Notes: a model not told the origin generated them from the sequence alone. 59,812 nucleotides of DNA from Mycobacterium sp. (GCF_025965855.1 NZ_JAOPWB010000203.1:1-59812), one strand, 5' to 3'. Positions 46,777 to 56,195 are shown, counted from the first letter of the stretch. A program made the numbers and translations.

Positions 46777-47808
46777 TCAGACGAGCAGCACCGCGGCGCC
46801 GGCGATGCGACCGGCGCTCAGATCGGTCAGGGCCTCGTCGGCCCGTGCAAGCGGGTATTCCGGCGTGGTCACCTTGATGTGATGCTCGCCGGCGAAGTCG
46901 AGGAACGCCCGCGCGTCCGCCCGGGTGTTCGACGTGACCGAGCGGACCTGGCGTTCCTGAAACAGGTGACGCTGGTAGTTCAGGGACGGGATATCGGACA
47001 GGTGAATGCCCGCGATCGCCAGGGTGCCGCCGCGGTCCAGCGCCTCGAGCGCTGGCAGCACCAGCTCGCCGACGGGCGCGAAGAGGATCGCGGCATCCAG
47101 CGGCACCGGCGGCGGATCGGCCGCACCCTGGGCCGATGCGGCGCCGAGTTCCAGCGCCAGCTTGCGCGCATCGGCGCCCCGGGTCATCACGTGCACCTCG
47201 GCGCCCTGCGCCAACGCGACCTGCGCGGTGATGTGGGCGCTGCCGCCGAATCCGTAGAGACCCAGGCGTCCGCCCGGGGGCAGCTCGGCGCGCAGCAGGG
47301 AGCGGTATCCGATGATGCCGGCGCACAACAACGGGGCCAGCTCGCTGTCGCTGTAACCGCCCGGTAGGTGGTGCGCGAAAGCGGCTGGGACGGTGGTGAA
47401 TTCGGCGTATCCCCCGTCGGCGTCCCAGCCGGTGTAGCGGGACTGCGGACACAGGTTCTCGTTGCCGCGGCGGCAGTATCTGCATACGCCACAGGTGTGG
47501 CGCAGCCAGGCGATGCCCACCCGGTCCCCCGGCTTGAACTCGTCACCGGCCTCGCCCCCAACTTCGACGACCTCCCCGACGACCTCGTGGCCGGGCGTTA
47601 CCCCGGCGCGGTGCACCGGCAGGTCGCCCTCGGTGACGTGCAGGTCGGTGCGGCACACCCCGCACGCTCGCACGGCAACCAGCAGCTCCGACGGTTCGGG
47701 CCGCGGCACCTCAGCGGTGACTTGCTCGAGTGGGCCGGTCTCGATTGGTCCCGGCCGGCGCACCCGCCACGCGCGCATCGTCGTGGTCGTCACCGCTGAG
47801 GCCATCAC
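46777..47808 (-). CDS. adhA: Zinc-dependent alcohol dehydrogenase AdhA
   Basis: 343-aa medium-chain dehydrogenase/reductase. Catalytic zinc ligands are Cys49 (RACGVCRTD) and His74-Glu75 ([10 protein letters not shown]); the structural zinc loop [15 protein letters not shown] has four Cys. The Rossmann domain has YGFGGSAHI, a GxGxxG-like variant. It oxidises alcohols or reduces aldehydes with NAD(P). ATG 47808 or 47805 can start; an internal ATG ([10 protein letters not shown]) is also possible. Matches Rv1862. Confidence 0.93.
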   Translation of the reverse strand: MMASAVTTTTMRAWRVRRPGPIETGPLEQVTAEVPRPEPSELLVAVRACGVCRTDLHVTEGDLPVHRAGVTPGHEVVGEVVEVGGEAGDEFKPGDRVGIAWLRHTCGVCRYCRRGNENLCPQSRYTGWDADGGYAEFTTVPAAFAHHLPGGYSDSELAPLLCAGIIGYRSLLRAELPPGGRLGLYGFGGSAHITAQVALAQGAEVHVMTRGADARKLALELGAASAQGAADPPPVPLDAAILFAPVGELVLPALEALDRGGTLAIAGIHLSDIPSLNYQRHLFQERQVRSVTSNTRADARAFLDFAGEHHIKVTTPEYPLARADEALTDLSAGRIAGAAVLLV

Positions 47809-47863
47809 CCCATCATGCCGCTAGCGGCCCGACTTTCGCCGGGCTGCAACGGGTTAACTGCGG

Positions 47864-48166
47864 TTAGGTCCTTCGGCGCACCATGCCGACGACCCAGAGC
47901 AGGATCAGGGCGCCGAGCAGCGCGGTGAAGAAGGTGAAGATGATCCCGCCGCCGGCGGTGTCCACGAAGAAGCTCAGGATGAAGCCGCCGATCAATGCGC
48001 CGACGATGCCGATCACGATGTCCATCACGATGCCGGCCCCGCTGCCCCTGATGATCCTGCTGGCGAGCGCCCCGGCCAGACCGCCGATGATGATGTAGCC
48101 GATCCAGCCGACGCTGGTCAGTGTCGTGCTGCGGGCAAGGTATTCGGTTGCTGCGATGACGTCCAC
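47864..48166 (-). CDS. GlsB/YeaQ/YmgE-family stress-response membrane protein, Rv1861 type
   Basis: 100-aa protein with three hydrophobic segments (about 18-35, 44-64, 70-92) and the Gly-rich IIIGGLAGALASRIIRG that marks the transglycosylase-associated family. It lies in the plasma membrane; the enzyme name of the family is historical. GTG 48166 follows AAGGAG. GGGTAT (48225-48230 on the lower strand) could be a SigF-like -10, but no convincing -35 was found. Confidence 0.9.
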   Translation of the reverse strand: MDVIAATEYLARSTTLTSVGWIGYIIIGGLAGALASRIIRGSGAGIVMDIVIGIVGALIGGFILSFFVDTAGGGIIFTFFTALLGALILLWVVGMVRRRT

Positions 48167-48279
48167 GCGGGTCTCCTTGCAATCGATATCAAAAGCCAGC
48201 TCGCTGCTGAACCGTGATTTCGGTATACCCGCATTGCGTAAAGATACGTGTGTCTAATTGGCCGTGATGTCGGCGGAGT

Positions 48280-49251
48280 TTAGGCCGGCAGGGTGCGCTG
48301 CGGCGTCGCCGCCGGGTTCCGAGTGAGTTCCCCCGCGGGCGCCTGGCCCGGCGCCGGGGCGGGCGCCGGTGCGCCGGGGGCGGGTCCGGGGGCACCAGGA
48401 GCCGGTGCCGGTGCCGCCGGCGGGGCCCAGAGCTGGATCGACTGCGCCAGCGCCGTGGCCGCGTTCGTGTCCACCGGGTCGTTCGAGGTCCCCAGCCAGA
48501 CCACGAACCAGCGCTGCGGCGGCCCATTGCCGGCCGAGGGCGAGCCGACTACGCCGGTCCAGATCTGGCCGTTCGGCTTGGACGGGTCGCTGAATTTCAC
48601 CTCGTAGTACGACGCGCTTCCGGTGATCCCATTGGCGGCGGTCAGCGGGGCGGTTGCCTGGTTGACCCGGGTGCCGGGATACGGCATGAAGAACTCACCC
48701 ATGTCCGAGCCCAGCCGGACGGCGGCCTTGGCGTCGGTGGATTCGGCACTGGCGTAGAGCTTTTGGTCCAGCCGGCCCATCACGATGCGAGTGTCGTTGG
48801 CAACCGGCGGCGCCTGCCCCGGCATCGGGGGCTGGCCGGTGGTCTTGCTGAGCAACTCCGACCCGTAGTCGAGGTGGGTCGCGTCGGACTCCACCCAGCC
48901 GGGGGGCAGGACGAAGCTGAACCCACCGGCGGCGTTGCCGATCCGGCCCGCGTTGGGGTCGACGGCCGGCGGCGGGGGCGCGTTCGGATCAACCGGAGGC
49001 GGCGGCGCCGCGTTGGGATCGCCCGGCTGGGGCGATCCCGGGGCGCCCGGAGGGGGCGCCGTCGTGGTGGTCGACGGCGCGGGCGCTGGTGCCGCCGTCG
49101 TGGTTGGCGGGACCGGGGTGGGGGTGTCGGGATCGGCGTTGGAGGTCGCCGGCAACGCGATGGCGACGGCGCTGGCACTGGTCACCGTGGCGATCGCCAG
49201 CGTCGCCCACAGCCCTTTCCGACGTGTCGAGTTCGGGTCCACCTGATCCAT
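48280..49251 (-). CDS. apa: Alanine/proline-rich antigen Apa (fibronectin attachment protein, 45/47-kDa antigen)
   Basis: 323-aa secreted mannosylated glycoprotein. A signal peptide ends near residue 39 (SNA, mature [10 protein letters not shown]). The Thr/Pro/Ala-rich N-terminal half ([22 protein letters not shown]) provides O-mannosylation sites. The globular middle domain binds fibronectin ([22 protein letters not shown] region), and the C-terminal tail is Pro/Ala-rich. It follows modC on the same strand, 97 bp apart, which is why the gene was once called modD; it has no role in molybdate transport that I can see. Confidence 0.95.
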   Translation of the reverse strand: MDQVDPNSTRRKGLWATLAIATVTSASAVAIALPATSNADPDTPTPVPPTTTAAPAPAPSTTTTAPPPGAPGSPQPGDPNAAPPPPVDPNAPPPPAVDPNAGRIGNAAGGFSFVLPPGWVESDATHLDYGSELLSKTTGQPPMPGQAPPVANDTRIVMGRLDQKLYASAESTDAKAAVRLGSDMGEFFMPYPGTRVNQATAPLTAANGITGSASYYEVKFSDPSKPNGQIWTGVVGSPSAGNGPPQRWFVVWLGTSNDPVDTNAATALAQSIQLWAPPAAPAPAPGAPGPAPGAPAPAPAPGQAPAGELTRNPAATPQRTLPA

Positions 49252-49281
49252 GGCGACGAACCTACCGCGTTACGGCTGTGA

Positions 49282-49298
49282 CGCAAGGGTGCCTTGCG
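49282..49298 (-). terminator. Hairpin between modC and apa
   Basis: CGCAAGG (49282-49288) and CCTTGCG (49292-49298) form a perfect 7-bp stem with a 3-nt loop, in the 97-bp gap between modC and apa. It could reduce read-through from the mod operon or be part of the apa leader. No T-tract. Confidence 0.5.
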
Positions 49299-49348
49299 GC
49301 GGGTTTTCCGATGTTGCCGATGTGCAACCTTGCAGGCGTCGACGCAGG

Positions 49349-50455
49349 TCATTGCGGCGCCGGATACAGCGTCACCTCGTGGGCCTTGACGGAGAACCAG
49401 ACGCGCTCGCCGGGCGTCAGCCGCAGCTCGGTGGCGGCGTCGACGGTGATTTCCGCGGCCAGCCCCGGGGCGCCGTCCGACTGCTCCCGGCCGCGCACCA
49501 GGACCGCGGGCCCGTGGACATCCAGCTCGGCCACCGTCACCTCGACCGTATTGCGTGGGCTGCCGTGCGGCCGATCCCGGTACACGGCCACCGCCGTGGG
49601 TGGGAACACCGCGACCGCGTTGACAACCCGACTGTCCAGCTCCTGGGCGGGGGTCGCGTGCCAGTGCACGCCGGAGCGGTCGTGCAGCGAGCCGTCGGGG
49701 CCGACGGTTCCGTTGACCAGGTTGATGCCCGTGATCCGGGCACCGAAGTGACTGCGCGGCGCGGTGAGAACGTCGGCCACCGGCCCGATGTCGGCGATCC
49801 TGCCCGACTCGAGCACCAGCGCTCGATCGGCCAGCGTGAACACGTCGAGCAGGTCGTGGGTGATCAGGATTACCACGCGGCCGGTCCGGGTGACCACGCC
49901 GCGCAGCGTCGCGCGGATGCCCGCGGCCGCGGCGACGTCGAGCCCGGCCAGTGGCTCGTCGAGCAGCAACACATCGGGTTCGGCCGCCAACGCGCGGGCG
50001 ATCGCGACCCGCTGGGCTTGACCCCCGGAGAGCTGCCGCGGTTTTCGGTCGGCGAGGCGCTCGGCGTCCACCTCGCGCAGCCAGCGCAGCGCCGTCGCCT
50101 TCTCGCCGGCGCGAGCCGGGCCGAGGAGGCGCGACACGTTGCGCCGACTGTGTGGTCCGAACGCCACGTTGGCGGCGACGCTCAGGTGCGGGAACAGCAA
50201 CGGTTCCTGCAGCAGCAACCCCACCCGGCGATCGTGGGTTGCGACGTGCACGCCGGCCGCGGTGTCGGTCAACACCCGATCCCCCAGCCGCACGACGCCC
50301 TCGTCGGGGCGAAGCAGGCCGGCGATGACGTGCAGGGCGGTCGACTTGCCGGCGCCGTTGGGTCCGAGAACCGCGAGCACCTCGCCCGCGGACACCGAGA
50401 ACTCCACATCCAGGTGGCGTTCGGCGACGACGGCGCGCAGCTGCAATTCGCTCAT
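49349..50455 (-). CDS. modC: Molybdate ABC transporter ATP-binding protein ModC
   Basis: 368-aa ABC ATPase. Walker A GPNGAGKST is at 31-39, the signature LSGGQAQRVAIARAL, Walker B VLLLDEPLAGLD, and the switch His in ILITHDLLD follow. The C-terminal region with GPDGSLHDRSGVHW and TPGERVWFSVKAHEV is the molybdate-binding TOBE domain that can give feedback inhibition. It energises molybdate import with ModA and ModB. Its start lies 5 bp from the modB stop. Confidence 0.95.
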   Translation of the reverse strand: MSELQLRAVVAERHLDVEFSVSAGEVLAVLGPNGAGKSTALHVIAGLLRPDEGVVRLGDRVLTDTAAGVHVATHDRRVGLLLQEPLLFPHLSVAANVAFGPHSRRNVSRLLGPARAGEKATALRWLREVDAERLADRKPRQLSGGQAQRVAIARALAAEPDVLLLDEPLAGLDVAAAAGIRATLRGVVTRTGRVVILITHDLLDVFTLADRALVLESGRIADIGPVADVLTAPRSHFGARITGINLVNGTVGPDGSLHDRSGVHWHATPAQELDSRVVNAVAVFPPTAVAVYRDRPHGSPRNTVEVTVAELDVHGPAVLVRGREQSDGAPGLAAEITVDAATELRLTPGERVWFSVKAHEVTLYPAPQ

Positions 50456-50460
50456 GGGCG

Positions 50461-51255
50461 CTACCTCGTGTCAGTCCCGGTGAGCCGGCGCGCGCCCAGG
50501 CCCAGCACCACCAAGGCCGCCACCGCCACCAGCAGGATCGACAACGCCACGGCCGCGTTCGCGTCGGTCACCCGCTGCAGGTAGATCTCCAGCGGCAGGG
50601 TTCGGGTGACCCCCTGCCTGGACCCGGCGAACGTCAGCGTCGCCCCGAACTCCCCCAGCGAGCGGGCGAACGCCAGCACGGCCCCCGACGTCATGCCCGG
50701 CAGCAACAGCGGCAGGGTCACCCGCCACCAGATCGTGCTTGGTCGCGCCCCGAGCGTCGCGGCCACCACCTCGTAGTCGGCTCCCGCGGTGCGCGCGGCC
50801 CCCTCGAGGGAAATGACCAGAAACGGCAGCGAGACGAAGGTCTGCGCCAGCACCACCGCGGTCGTGCTGAAGGCGATGCTGATGCCGGCGGCGTCGAGGT
50901 ATCGCCCGATCAATCCCAGCCGGCCGAACGCGTAGAGCAAGGCGATGCCGCCCACCACCGGCGGCAGCACCAACGGCAGCAGGATCAGCGGCCGCAGCAG
51001 CCGGACCAGGCGCGCCGTGCTGCGGGCAAGCACCAGCGCCATCGGCACTCCCAGCAGCACGCACAGGGCGGTGCTGGCGGCGGCGGTCCGCAGGCTCAGC
51101 AACAGCGCCGTCTGCGACGAGGGGCTGGTGATCAGCGACCAGAAGTTCGGCCAGTCAACCTTGATCGCGATCGCTATCAGCGGCAGGACCACGAACGCGG
51201 TCCCCGCGGCGGCGGGGATGTACACCCACTGCGGCAGATCCGTTGGACGGTGCAC
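50461..51255 (-). CDS. modB: Molybdate ABC transporter permease ModB
   Basis: 264-aa membrane permease with about six hydrophobic segments. The BPD_transp_1 EAA loop, which contacts ModC, is [18 protein letters not shown]. It forms the membrane channel for molybdate, and probably tungstate, delivered by ModA. It sits 3 bp after the modA stop, with modC 5 bp after it, in a compact operon. Confidence 0.94.
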   Translation of the reverse strand: MHRPTDLPQWVYIPAAAGTAFVVLPLIAIAIKVDWPNFWSLITSPSSQTALLLSLRTAAASTALCVLLGVPMALVLARSTARLVRLLRPLILLPLVLPPVVGGIALLYAFGRLGLIGRYLDAAGISIAFSTTAVVLAQTFVSLPFLVISLEGAARTAGADYEVVAATLGARPSTIWWRVTLPLLLPGMTSGAVLAFARSLGEFGATLTFAGSRQGVTRTLPLEIYLQRVTDANAAVALSILLVAVAALVVLGLGARRLTGTDTR

Positions 51256-51258
51256 GGG

Positions 51259-52035
51259 TCAGGGTTTGGCGAAGCCCGAATGGGCCAGGATGTTTTGACC
51301 GGTGTCACCGGTCACCATGGCCACGAACTTTTGCGCCAACGTTGTCTGCGCGGCGTTCTTCAACACCGCGATCGGATAGACGTTCACCGCGCCGGCGGCT
51401 TCCGGAAAGTTCACGGTCGCCACCTTGTTTCCGGCGCTGTGGGCGTCGGTGACGTAGACGAGCCCGGCGTCCGCCTGTCCGGTGGTGACCTTGTTGAGGA
51501 CGTCGGTCACGTTGAGTTCCTCGCTGACCGGGTTGAGGTGCACTCCGGTGCAGTCTTCGACGCGCTGGGTCGCCGATCCGCACGGCACCGGTTTCTGGCA
51601 GATCACCACGCCCAGCCCAGGGTTCGCGAGGTCTGCGAAGGATCCGACCTTCTTCCGGTTGCCCGGCGCCGTGACGATGACCAATGTGTTCGAGGCGAAG
51701 TTCGTCGGGTTGCCGGCCAGCAGCCCCGCCTTGGCGACGGTGTCCATCTGCGCGGTGTCCGCCGACGCGAAGACGTCGGCCGTCGCGCCCTGAGTCAATT
51801 GCGTGGCCAGCTCGGACGAACCCGCGAACTCGAAATCGACACTGCTGCCTGGGTTTTCGGTCTTGAACTGCTGACCGATCTGACTGAACGCCGGCTTTAA
51901 CGAGGCCGCGGCGAACACCACAACCTTCCCGGCGGGCGGGGCGGCTGTTTTCGAGCTGCACCCGGTCATGCCCATCACCAGCCCCGAAACCAGCAGTGTC
52001 GAAACCAAACCGGTCAGGATGCCGATCCGACGCAT
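51259..52035 (-). CDS. modA: Molybdate-binding lipoprotein ModA
   Basis: 258-aa solute-binding protein. The signal peptide ends in a lipobox, MTGC, with lipidated Cys26. The mature protein has FAAASLKPAF and AGSSELATQLTQGATADVFAS, the anion-binding strands and loops of type II binding proteins. It captures molybdate outside the membrane for ModBC. First gene of the modABC-apa run. ATG 52035. Confidence 0.95.
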   Translation of the reverse strand: MRRIGILTGLVSTLLVSGLVMGMTGCSSKTAAPPAGKVVVFAAASLKPAFSQIGQQFKTENPGSSVDFEFAGSSELATQLTQGATADVFASADTAQMDTVAKAGLLAGNPTNFASNTLVIVTAPGNRKKVGSFADLANPGLGVVICQKPVPCGSATQRVEDCTGVHLNPVSEELNVTDVLNKVTTGQADAGLVYVTDAHSAGNKVATVNFPEAAGAVNVYPIAVLKNAAQTTLAQKFVAMVTGDTGQNILAHSGFAKP

Positions 52036-52094
52036 GGGTGCACCCTAGCCCGCCGCCGATGCGGTCCGCTCGGTGGCTAAATCGTCGCAAAAAA

Positions 52095-52123
52095 GTGACG
52101 GCCGAATAGTTATGCAAATAATC
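52095..52123. promoter_or_regulatory. AT-rich dyad upstream of modA (possible operator or promoter)
   Basis: In the 212-bp gap between modA and the divergent SDR gene, the stretch around TTATGCAAATAA (TTAT-N4-ATAA) is unusually AT-rich. It lies about 75 bp before the modA start. It could hold the modA promoter or a regulator site; it does not match the E. coli ModE consensus. Confidence 0.3.
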
Positions 52124-52247
52124 CGCGCGTCGCGGCGCCCGGAATTTCGCGGAGTAGCTACTGTCCAGTAACATCTCCCTAGATTGATGGCGTAACGCGC
52201 TGAGATCCCAGGCAGCTTCTGGGTTCGACGTTGAACACGAGGAGGTC

Positions 52248-52925
52248 ATGGCAGTGGAGGTGCTGGTCACCGGGGGCGACACGGAGCTGGGGCGCACAGT
52301 GGCCGAGGGCTTCCGCGATGACGGTCACAAGGTGACCCTCGTGGGCGCGCGCCGCAGCGACCTCGAGATCGCCGCCAAGGAGCTCGACGTGGACGCCATT
52401 GTCTGCGACACCACCGATCCGGGCAGTGTCGCCGAGGCGCGCGGGTTGTTCCCCCATCACCTCGACACCATCGTCAACGTGCCGGCGCCGGCCTGGGACG
52501 CGGGCGACCCGCGCACCTACTCGATCGCCGACACGGCCAAAGCCTGGCGCAACGCCCTCGACGCGACCGTGCTGTCGGTGGCGCTGACCGTCCAGGCCGT
52601 CGGCGATCACCTTCGCTCCGGCGGCTCCATCATCAGCGTGGTGGCCGAGAACCCGCCGGCCGGAAGCATTGACGCCGCAATCAAGGCGACACTGTCGAAC
52701 TGGACCGCGGGACAGGCGGAGGTCTTCGGCACTCGCGGGATCACCGTCAACACCGTGGCCAGCGGGCGCAGCGTGCAGGCCGGTTACGACGGCCTGTCGC
52801 GCACGCCGCCGACGGTCGCCGCGGAGGTTGCCCGCTTGGCGCTGTTCCTCACCACCCCGGCGGCTCGCCACATCACGGGCCAGACACTGCACGTCAGCCA
52901 CGGCGCGCTGGCTCATTTCGCCTGA
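52248..52925 (+). CDS. SDR-fold protein lacking the catalytic tyrosine, Rv1856c type
   Basis: 225-aa Rossmann-fold protein. The cofactor loop is TGGDTELG (about 8-15), and DxT at CDTTDPGS is in place. The NNAG motif is replaced by NVPAP, and in the YxxxK position the sequence is DAAIK, so the Tyr is Asp while Lys remains. The same substitution is recalled in the M. tuberculosis protein. It may bind a dinucleotide without classical oxidoreductase chemistry. ATG 52248. Divergent from modA and 45 bp upstream of the next gene. Confidence 0.87.
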   Translation: MAVEVLVTGGDTELGRTVAEGFRDDGHKVTLVGARRSDLEIAAKELDVDAIVCDTTDPGSVAEARGLFPHHLDTIVNVPAPAWDAGDPRTYSIADTAKAWRNALDATVLSVALTVQAVGDHLRSGGSIISVVAENPPAGSIDAAIKATLSNWTAGQAEVFGTRGITVNTVASGRSVQAGYDGLSRTPPTVAAEVARLALFLTTPAARHITGQTLHVSHGALAHFA

Positions 52926-52970
52926 GGCTAAATCACATCCGTTTCACACCCTGGTCCTGATGCCGGGCTG

Positions 52971-53906
52971 GTGGCTACGGTGAACAACGTGGCTATCCGA
53001 CTTGGTTTGCAGATTCCCAACTTTTCCTACGGCACCGGGGTGGACAAGCTCTTCCCCACCGTTCTGGCTCAGGCCCAAGAGGCCGAAGCGGCCGGATTCG
53101 ACTCGGTATTCGTCATGGACCACTTCTATCAACTGCCCATGTTGGGCGATCCCGACCAGCCAATGCTGGAGGCCTACACCACGCTGGGCGCGCTGGCCAC
53201 CGCGACCGAACGGGTGCAGCTGGGCACCTTGGTTACCGGCAACACGTACCGCAATCCGACGCTGCTCGCCAAGATCATCACGACGCTGGACGTGGTGAGC
53301 CAGGGCCGGGCGATTCTGGGCATCGGCACCGGCTGGTTCGAGCTCGAGCACGATCAGCTGGGCTTCGAATTCGGCACCTTCACCGACAGGTTCAACCGCC
53401 TCGAGGAGGCGCTGCAGATCATCCTGCCGATGATCAAGGGCGAACGGCCGAGCTTCTCCGGCAAGTGGTATCACGCCAACCAGGCGATGGCCAATCCCCG
53501 CTTCCGCGACCACATTCCGTTGATGATCGGCGGCAGCGGTGAGAAGAAGACGATCCCGCTCGCCGCACGCCACTTCGACCACCTCAACCTCATCGCCGGG
53601 TTCGACGAGTTGCCGGCCAAGGTGAAGGTCGTGCGGCAGCGATGCGAAGAGATAGGGCGCGACCCGGCCACGCTGGAAACCAGCACGCTGACCACGGCGG
53701 TCGTCGACGAGAACTTCAATGCCGACCAGATCCCCTCCGAGATGACTGAGCGCATGGTGGTCGGTAGCGCCGAGTCGGTTGCCGAGCAACTCAAGACCAA
53801 GGTGTTCGACGCCGGGGTCGACGGGGTGATCATCAACATGCCCTTCTACACGCCGGGCGTCATCACCGCGGCCGGCGAAGCGCTGCGCCCACTGGTGGGG
53901 CTGTAA
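52971..53906 (+). CDS. LLM-class F420-dependent oxidoreductase, Rv1855c type
   Basis: 311-aa luciferase-like F420 enzyme. It has LGLQIPNFSYGTG, SVFVMDHFYQLP, RVQLGTLVTGNTYRNPTLLA, GIGTGWFELEHDQLGF and PLMIGGSGEKKT, all standard for the family. Substrate unknown. GTG 52971 is the longest start; GTG 52980 and GTG 52989 (AIRLGLQ) are alternatives, and none has a good ribosome binding site. Confidence 0.9.
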   Translation: MATVNNVAIRLGLQIPNFSYGTGVDKLFPTVLAQAQEAEAAGFDSVFVMDHFYQLPMLGDPDQPMLEAYTTLGALATATERVQLGTLVTGNTYRNPTLLAKIITTLDVVSQGRAILGIGTGWFELEHDQLGFEFGTFTDRFNRLEEALQIILPMIKGERPSFSGKWYHANQAMANPRFRDHIPLMIGGSGEKKTIPLAARHFDHLNLIAGFDELPAKVKVVRQRCEEIGRDPATLETSTLTTAVVDENFNADQIPSEMTERMVVGSAESVAEQLKTKVFDAGVDGVIINMPFYTPGVITAAGEALRPLVGL

Positions 53907-54080
53907 CGCAAACCGCATTTGGCATCAAGCATGACGAGTATCACGTTCACTCAACCAGGCCCGATGCCGCGATGTGGGTCATTACACATGCTTACGATCT
54001 GGTTCGGGGTTTCGCCTTCAGTAGCGTGGTAACTGATGTAGTCGCGCGTCCAGGAGCCCCCGATCAGGAGCAGCCCGAAC

Positions 54081-55466
54081 ATGAGCACGCAGGCAGAAAC
54101 CACTGCCGCACCCGAGCGTCGTCATCAAGTCGTCATCATCGGATCGGGATTCGGCGGGCTCAACGCGGCAAAGAAGCTCAAGCACGCCAACGTCGACATC
54201 AAGCTGATCGCGCGCACCACCCACCACCTCTTCCAGCCGCTGCTGTACCAGGTGGCCACCGGCATCGTGTCCGAGGGCGACATCGCCCCGCCCACCCGGG
54301 TAGTCCTGCGCAGGCAGCGCAACGTCCAGGTGCTGCTCGGCGACGTCACGCACATCGATCTGGTGGGGCGATTCGTCGTATCCGACTTGCTCGGCCACAC
54401 CTACGAAACCCCTTACGACACCTTGATTGTCGCCGCCGGCGCCGGCCAGTCGTACTTCGGCAACGACCATTTCGCCGAGTTCGCACCGGGTATGAAATCG
54501 ATCGATGACGCACTGGAAGTGCGGGGACGGATCCTGAGCGCGTTCGAACAGGCCGAACGGTCCGGGGATCCGGAACGACGGGCCAAGCTGCTGACGTTCA
54601 CCGTTATCGGTGCGGGCCCCACCGGCGTCGAAATGGCCGGCCAGATCGCCGAATTGGCCGCCCATACCTTGAAGGGGTCTTTCCGGCACATCGATTCCAC
54701 CAAGGCGCGAGTGATCCTGCTCGACGCCGCCCCCGCGGTGTTGCCGCCGTTCGGCGACAAGCTCGGTCAGCGCGCCGCGGCGCGGCTGGAGAAGATGGGC
54801 GTGGAAATCCAGCTGGGCGCGATGGTCACCGACGTCGACCACAACGGCATCACCGTCAAGGACTCTGACGGCACCGTCCGGCGCATCGAATCCGCGTGCA
54901 AGGTGTGGTCCGCCGGGGTTCAGGCCAGCGGGCTGGGTGCGGACCTCGCCGAGCAGTCATCGGTCGAAATCGACCGGGCCGGACGAGTCAAGGTGCTGCC
55001 CGACCTGTCCATCCCCGGGCACCCGAATGTCTTCGTCATTGGTGACATGGCCGCCGTCGAGGGCGTGCCGGGGGTGGCGCAGGGCGCCATCCAGGGCGCC
55101 AAGTACGTCGCCGCCGCGGTCAAGGCCGAACTGGATGGGGCCGACCCGGCCGACCGTGAGCCGTTCCAGTACTTCGACAAAGGCTCCATGGCCACGGTGT
55201 CGCGGTTTTCCGCGGTCGCCAAGGTGGGTCCGCTGGAGTTCAGTGGCTTCATCGCCTGGCTGATGTGGCTGGTGCTGCACCTGGTCTACCTGGTCGGCTT
55301 CAAGACCAAAATCAGCACGCTGCTATCGTGGACTGTGACGTTCCTGAGCACTCGTCGCGGCCAGCTCACCATCACCGAGCAGCAGGCGTTTGCCCGCACC
55401 CGCATCGAGCAGCTGGCAGTACTGGCGGCCGAGGCGAAGCGTCCGGCGGCCAGGCGGGCCAGTTAG
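54081..55466 (+). CDS. ndh: Type II NADH dehydrogenase
   Basis: 461-aa non-proton-pumping NADH:menaquinone oxidoreductase at the inner membrane face, the main NADH entry to the mycobacterial respiratory chain. FAD-binding GSGFGG is at 21-26, NADH-binding GAGPTG at 177-182, and AQGAIQGAKYVA contains the conserved quinone-site region. The C-terminal half has a hydrophobic helical segment (LMWLVLHLVYLVGF) for membrane association. AGGAG precedes ATG 54081 by 10 nt. Equivalent to Rv1854c. Confidence 0.96.
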   Translation: MSTQAETTAAPERRHQVVIIGSGFGGLNAAKKLKHANVDIKLIARTTHHLFQPLLYQVATGIVSEGDIAPPTRVVLRRQRNVQVLLGDVTHIDLVGRFVVSDLLGHTYETPYDTLIVAAGAGQSYFGNDHFAEFAPGMKSIDDALEVRGRILSAFEQAERSGDPERRAKLLTFTVIGAGPTGVEMAGQIAELAAHTLKGSFRHIDSTKARVILLDAAPAVLPPFGDKLGQRAAARLEKMGVEIQLGAMVTDVDHNGITVKDSDGTVRRIESACKVWSAGVQASGLGADLAEQSSVEIDRAGRVKVLPDLSIPGHPNVFVIGDMAAVEGVPGVAQGAIQGAKYVAAAVKAELDGADPADREPFQYFDKGSMATVSRFSAVAKVGPLEFSGFIAWLMWLVLHLVYLVGFKTKISTLLSWTVTFLSTRRGQLTITEQQAFARTRIEQLAVLAAEAKRPAARRAS

Positions 55467-55512
55467 CCTTCCGGCCGGTCGGCCTGAGGGGTCCCGATCG
55501 GCTTGGGAAGGC
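55466..55512. terminator. Hairpin between ndh and the convergent thioesterase gene
   Basis: GCCTTCC (55466-55472) pairs with GGAAGGC (55506-55512), and GC-rich inner repeats can extend the structure. It fills most of the 65-bp gap and probably ends both convergent transcripts. Confidence 0.6.
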
Positions 55513-55531
55513 GTCGCACTGCCCGCAACTG

Positions 55532-55954
55532 CTACGCCTCGAGGTTCTGCAGCCGCACCTGACCGCGGGCCACTACCCGATCGCTGTCGTCGGTGATCGT
55601 GACCAGCCACAGCTGCTGACGGCGGCCGCGGTGAATCGGCTCTGCGGTGCCGTGCACCGTCCCGGAGCTGATCGAGCGCAGAAAATCCGTGTTGTTGTTG
55701 ACCCCCACCACCTTGCCGCCGTCGCCGTTCGCGTTGAGCCAGGTGTAGGCGGCCACGCTGGCCATGCTCTCGATGATCGAGCAGTAGACACCGCCATGCA
55801 CGAGGCCCATCGGCTGCAACAGCTTCGGCCTGACCTCGAGTTGTGCGCGGGCGCGGTCGGGGCCGAGTTCGGTGAACTGCAGCCCCAATTCGCTGTCAAA
55901 CGGCGCGGTGAAGTTCTGCGGCAATATCGCGTCGGGCGGCGGTGGCACGTTCAT
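55532..55954 (-). CDS. Hotdog-fold thioesterase (PaaI-like), Rv1847 type
   Basis: 140-aa acyl-CoA thioesterase-like protein. The hotdog helix motif is LVHGGVYCSIIESMASVAAY, with NNNTDFLRSI in the following strand, typical of PaaI/YbdB-type enzymes. ATG 55954 (MNVPPPPDAIL) gives the same length as Rv1847; frames upstream add a non-family extension. In H37Rv the urease genes follow it; here ndh does. The acyl substrate is unknown. Confidence 0.9.
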   Translation of the reverse strand: MNVPPPPDAILPQNFTAPFDSELGLQFTELGPDRARAQLEVRPKLLQPMGLVHGGVYCSIIESMASVAAYTWLNANGDGGKVVGVNNNTDFLRSISSGTVHGTAEPIHRGRRQQLWLVTITDDSDRVVARGQVRLQNLEA

Positions 55955-56021
55955 GTGTCTACACCATCGGAACCATCGGGGATCCGGGCCCGTCGGCGCG
56001 CAACCGCCTACCCCGAAAACA

Positions 56022-56052
56022 GGCGAGCCCCGCGCCGGGCGCGGGGCTCGCC
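56022..56052. repeat. 15-bp perfect palindrome with 1-nt centre
   Basis: GGCGAGCCCCGCGCC (56022-56036) is followed after one G by its exact inverse (56038-56052). The hairpin is very stable. It lies about 70 bp upstream of the thioesterase start and about 200 bp upstream of blaI; role unknown, possibly a terminator left by a lost gene. Confidence 0.7.
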
Positions 56053-56195
56053 GATCGAGTAGACCGGGGGTCACTGCAGCCCTCAGGACTCGCCGCGGTC
56101 ATTGTCGCTCGATCGACATCAGCATAGGCAAGGCTGCCCTAATTTCGCAAGGTATTGTCGGCGGGGTGACCGAGGTGCATCGCGCCCGCATTAGG

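Noticed and set aside
48219..48230. GGGTAT as a SigF promoter for the GlsB-like gene
   Set aside because: The -10-like hexamer has no GGTTT-type -35 at the right spacing, so I do not list it as a promoter.
56022..56110. tRNA gene in the GC-rich intergenic region before blaI
   Set aside because: No cloverleaf, T-loop or anticodon arm can be drawn; it is a simple hairpin.
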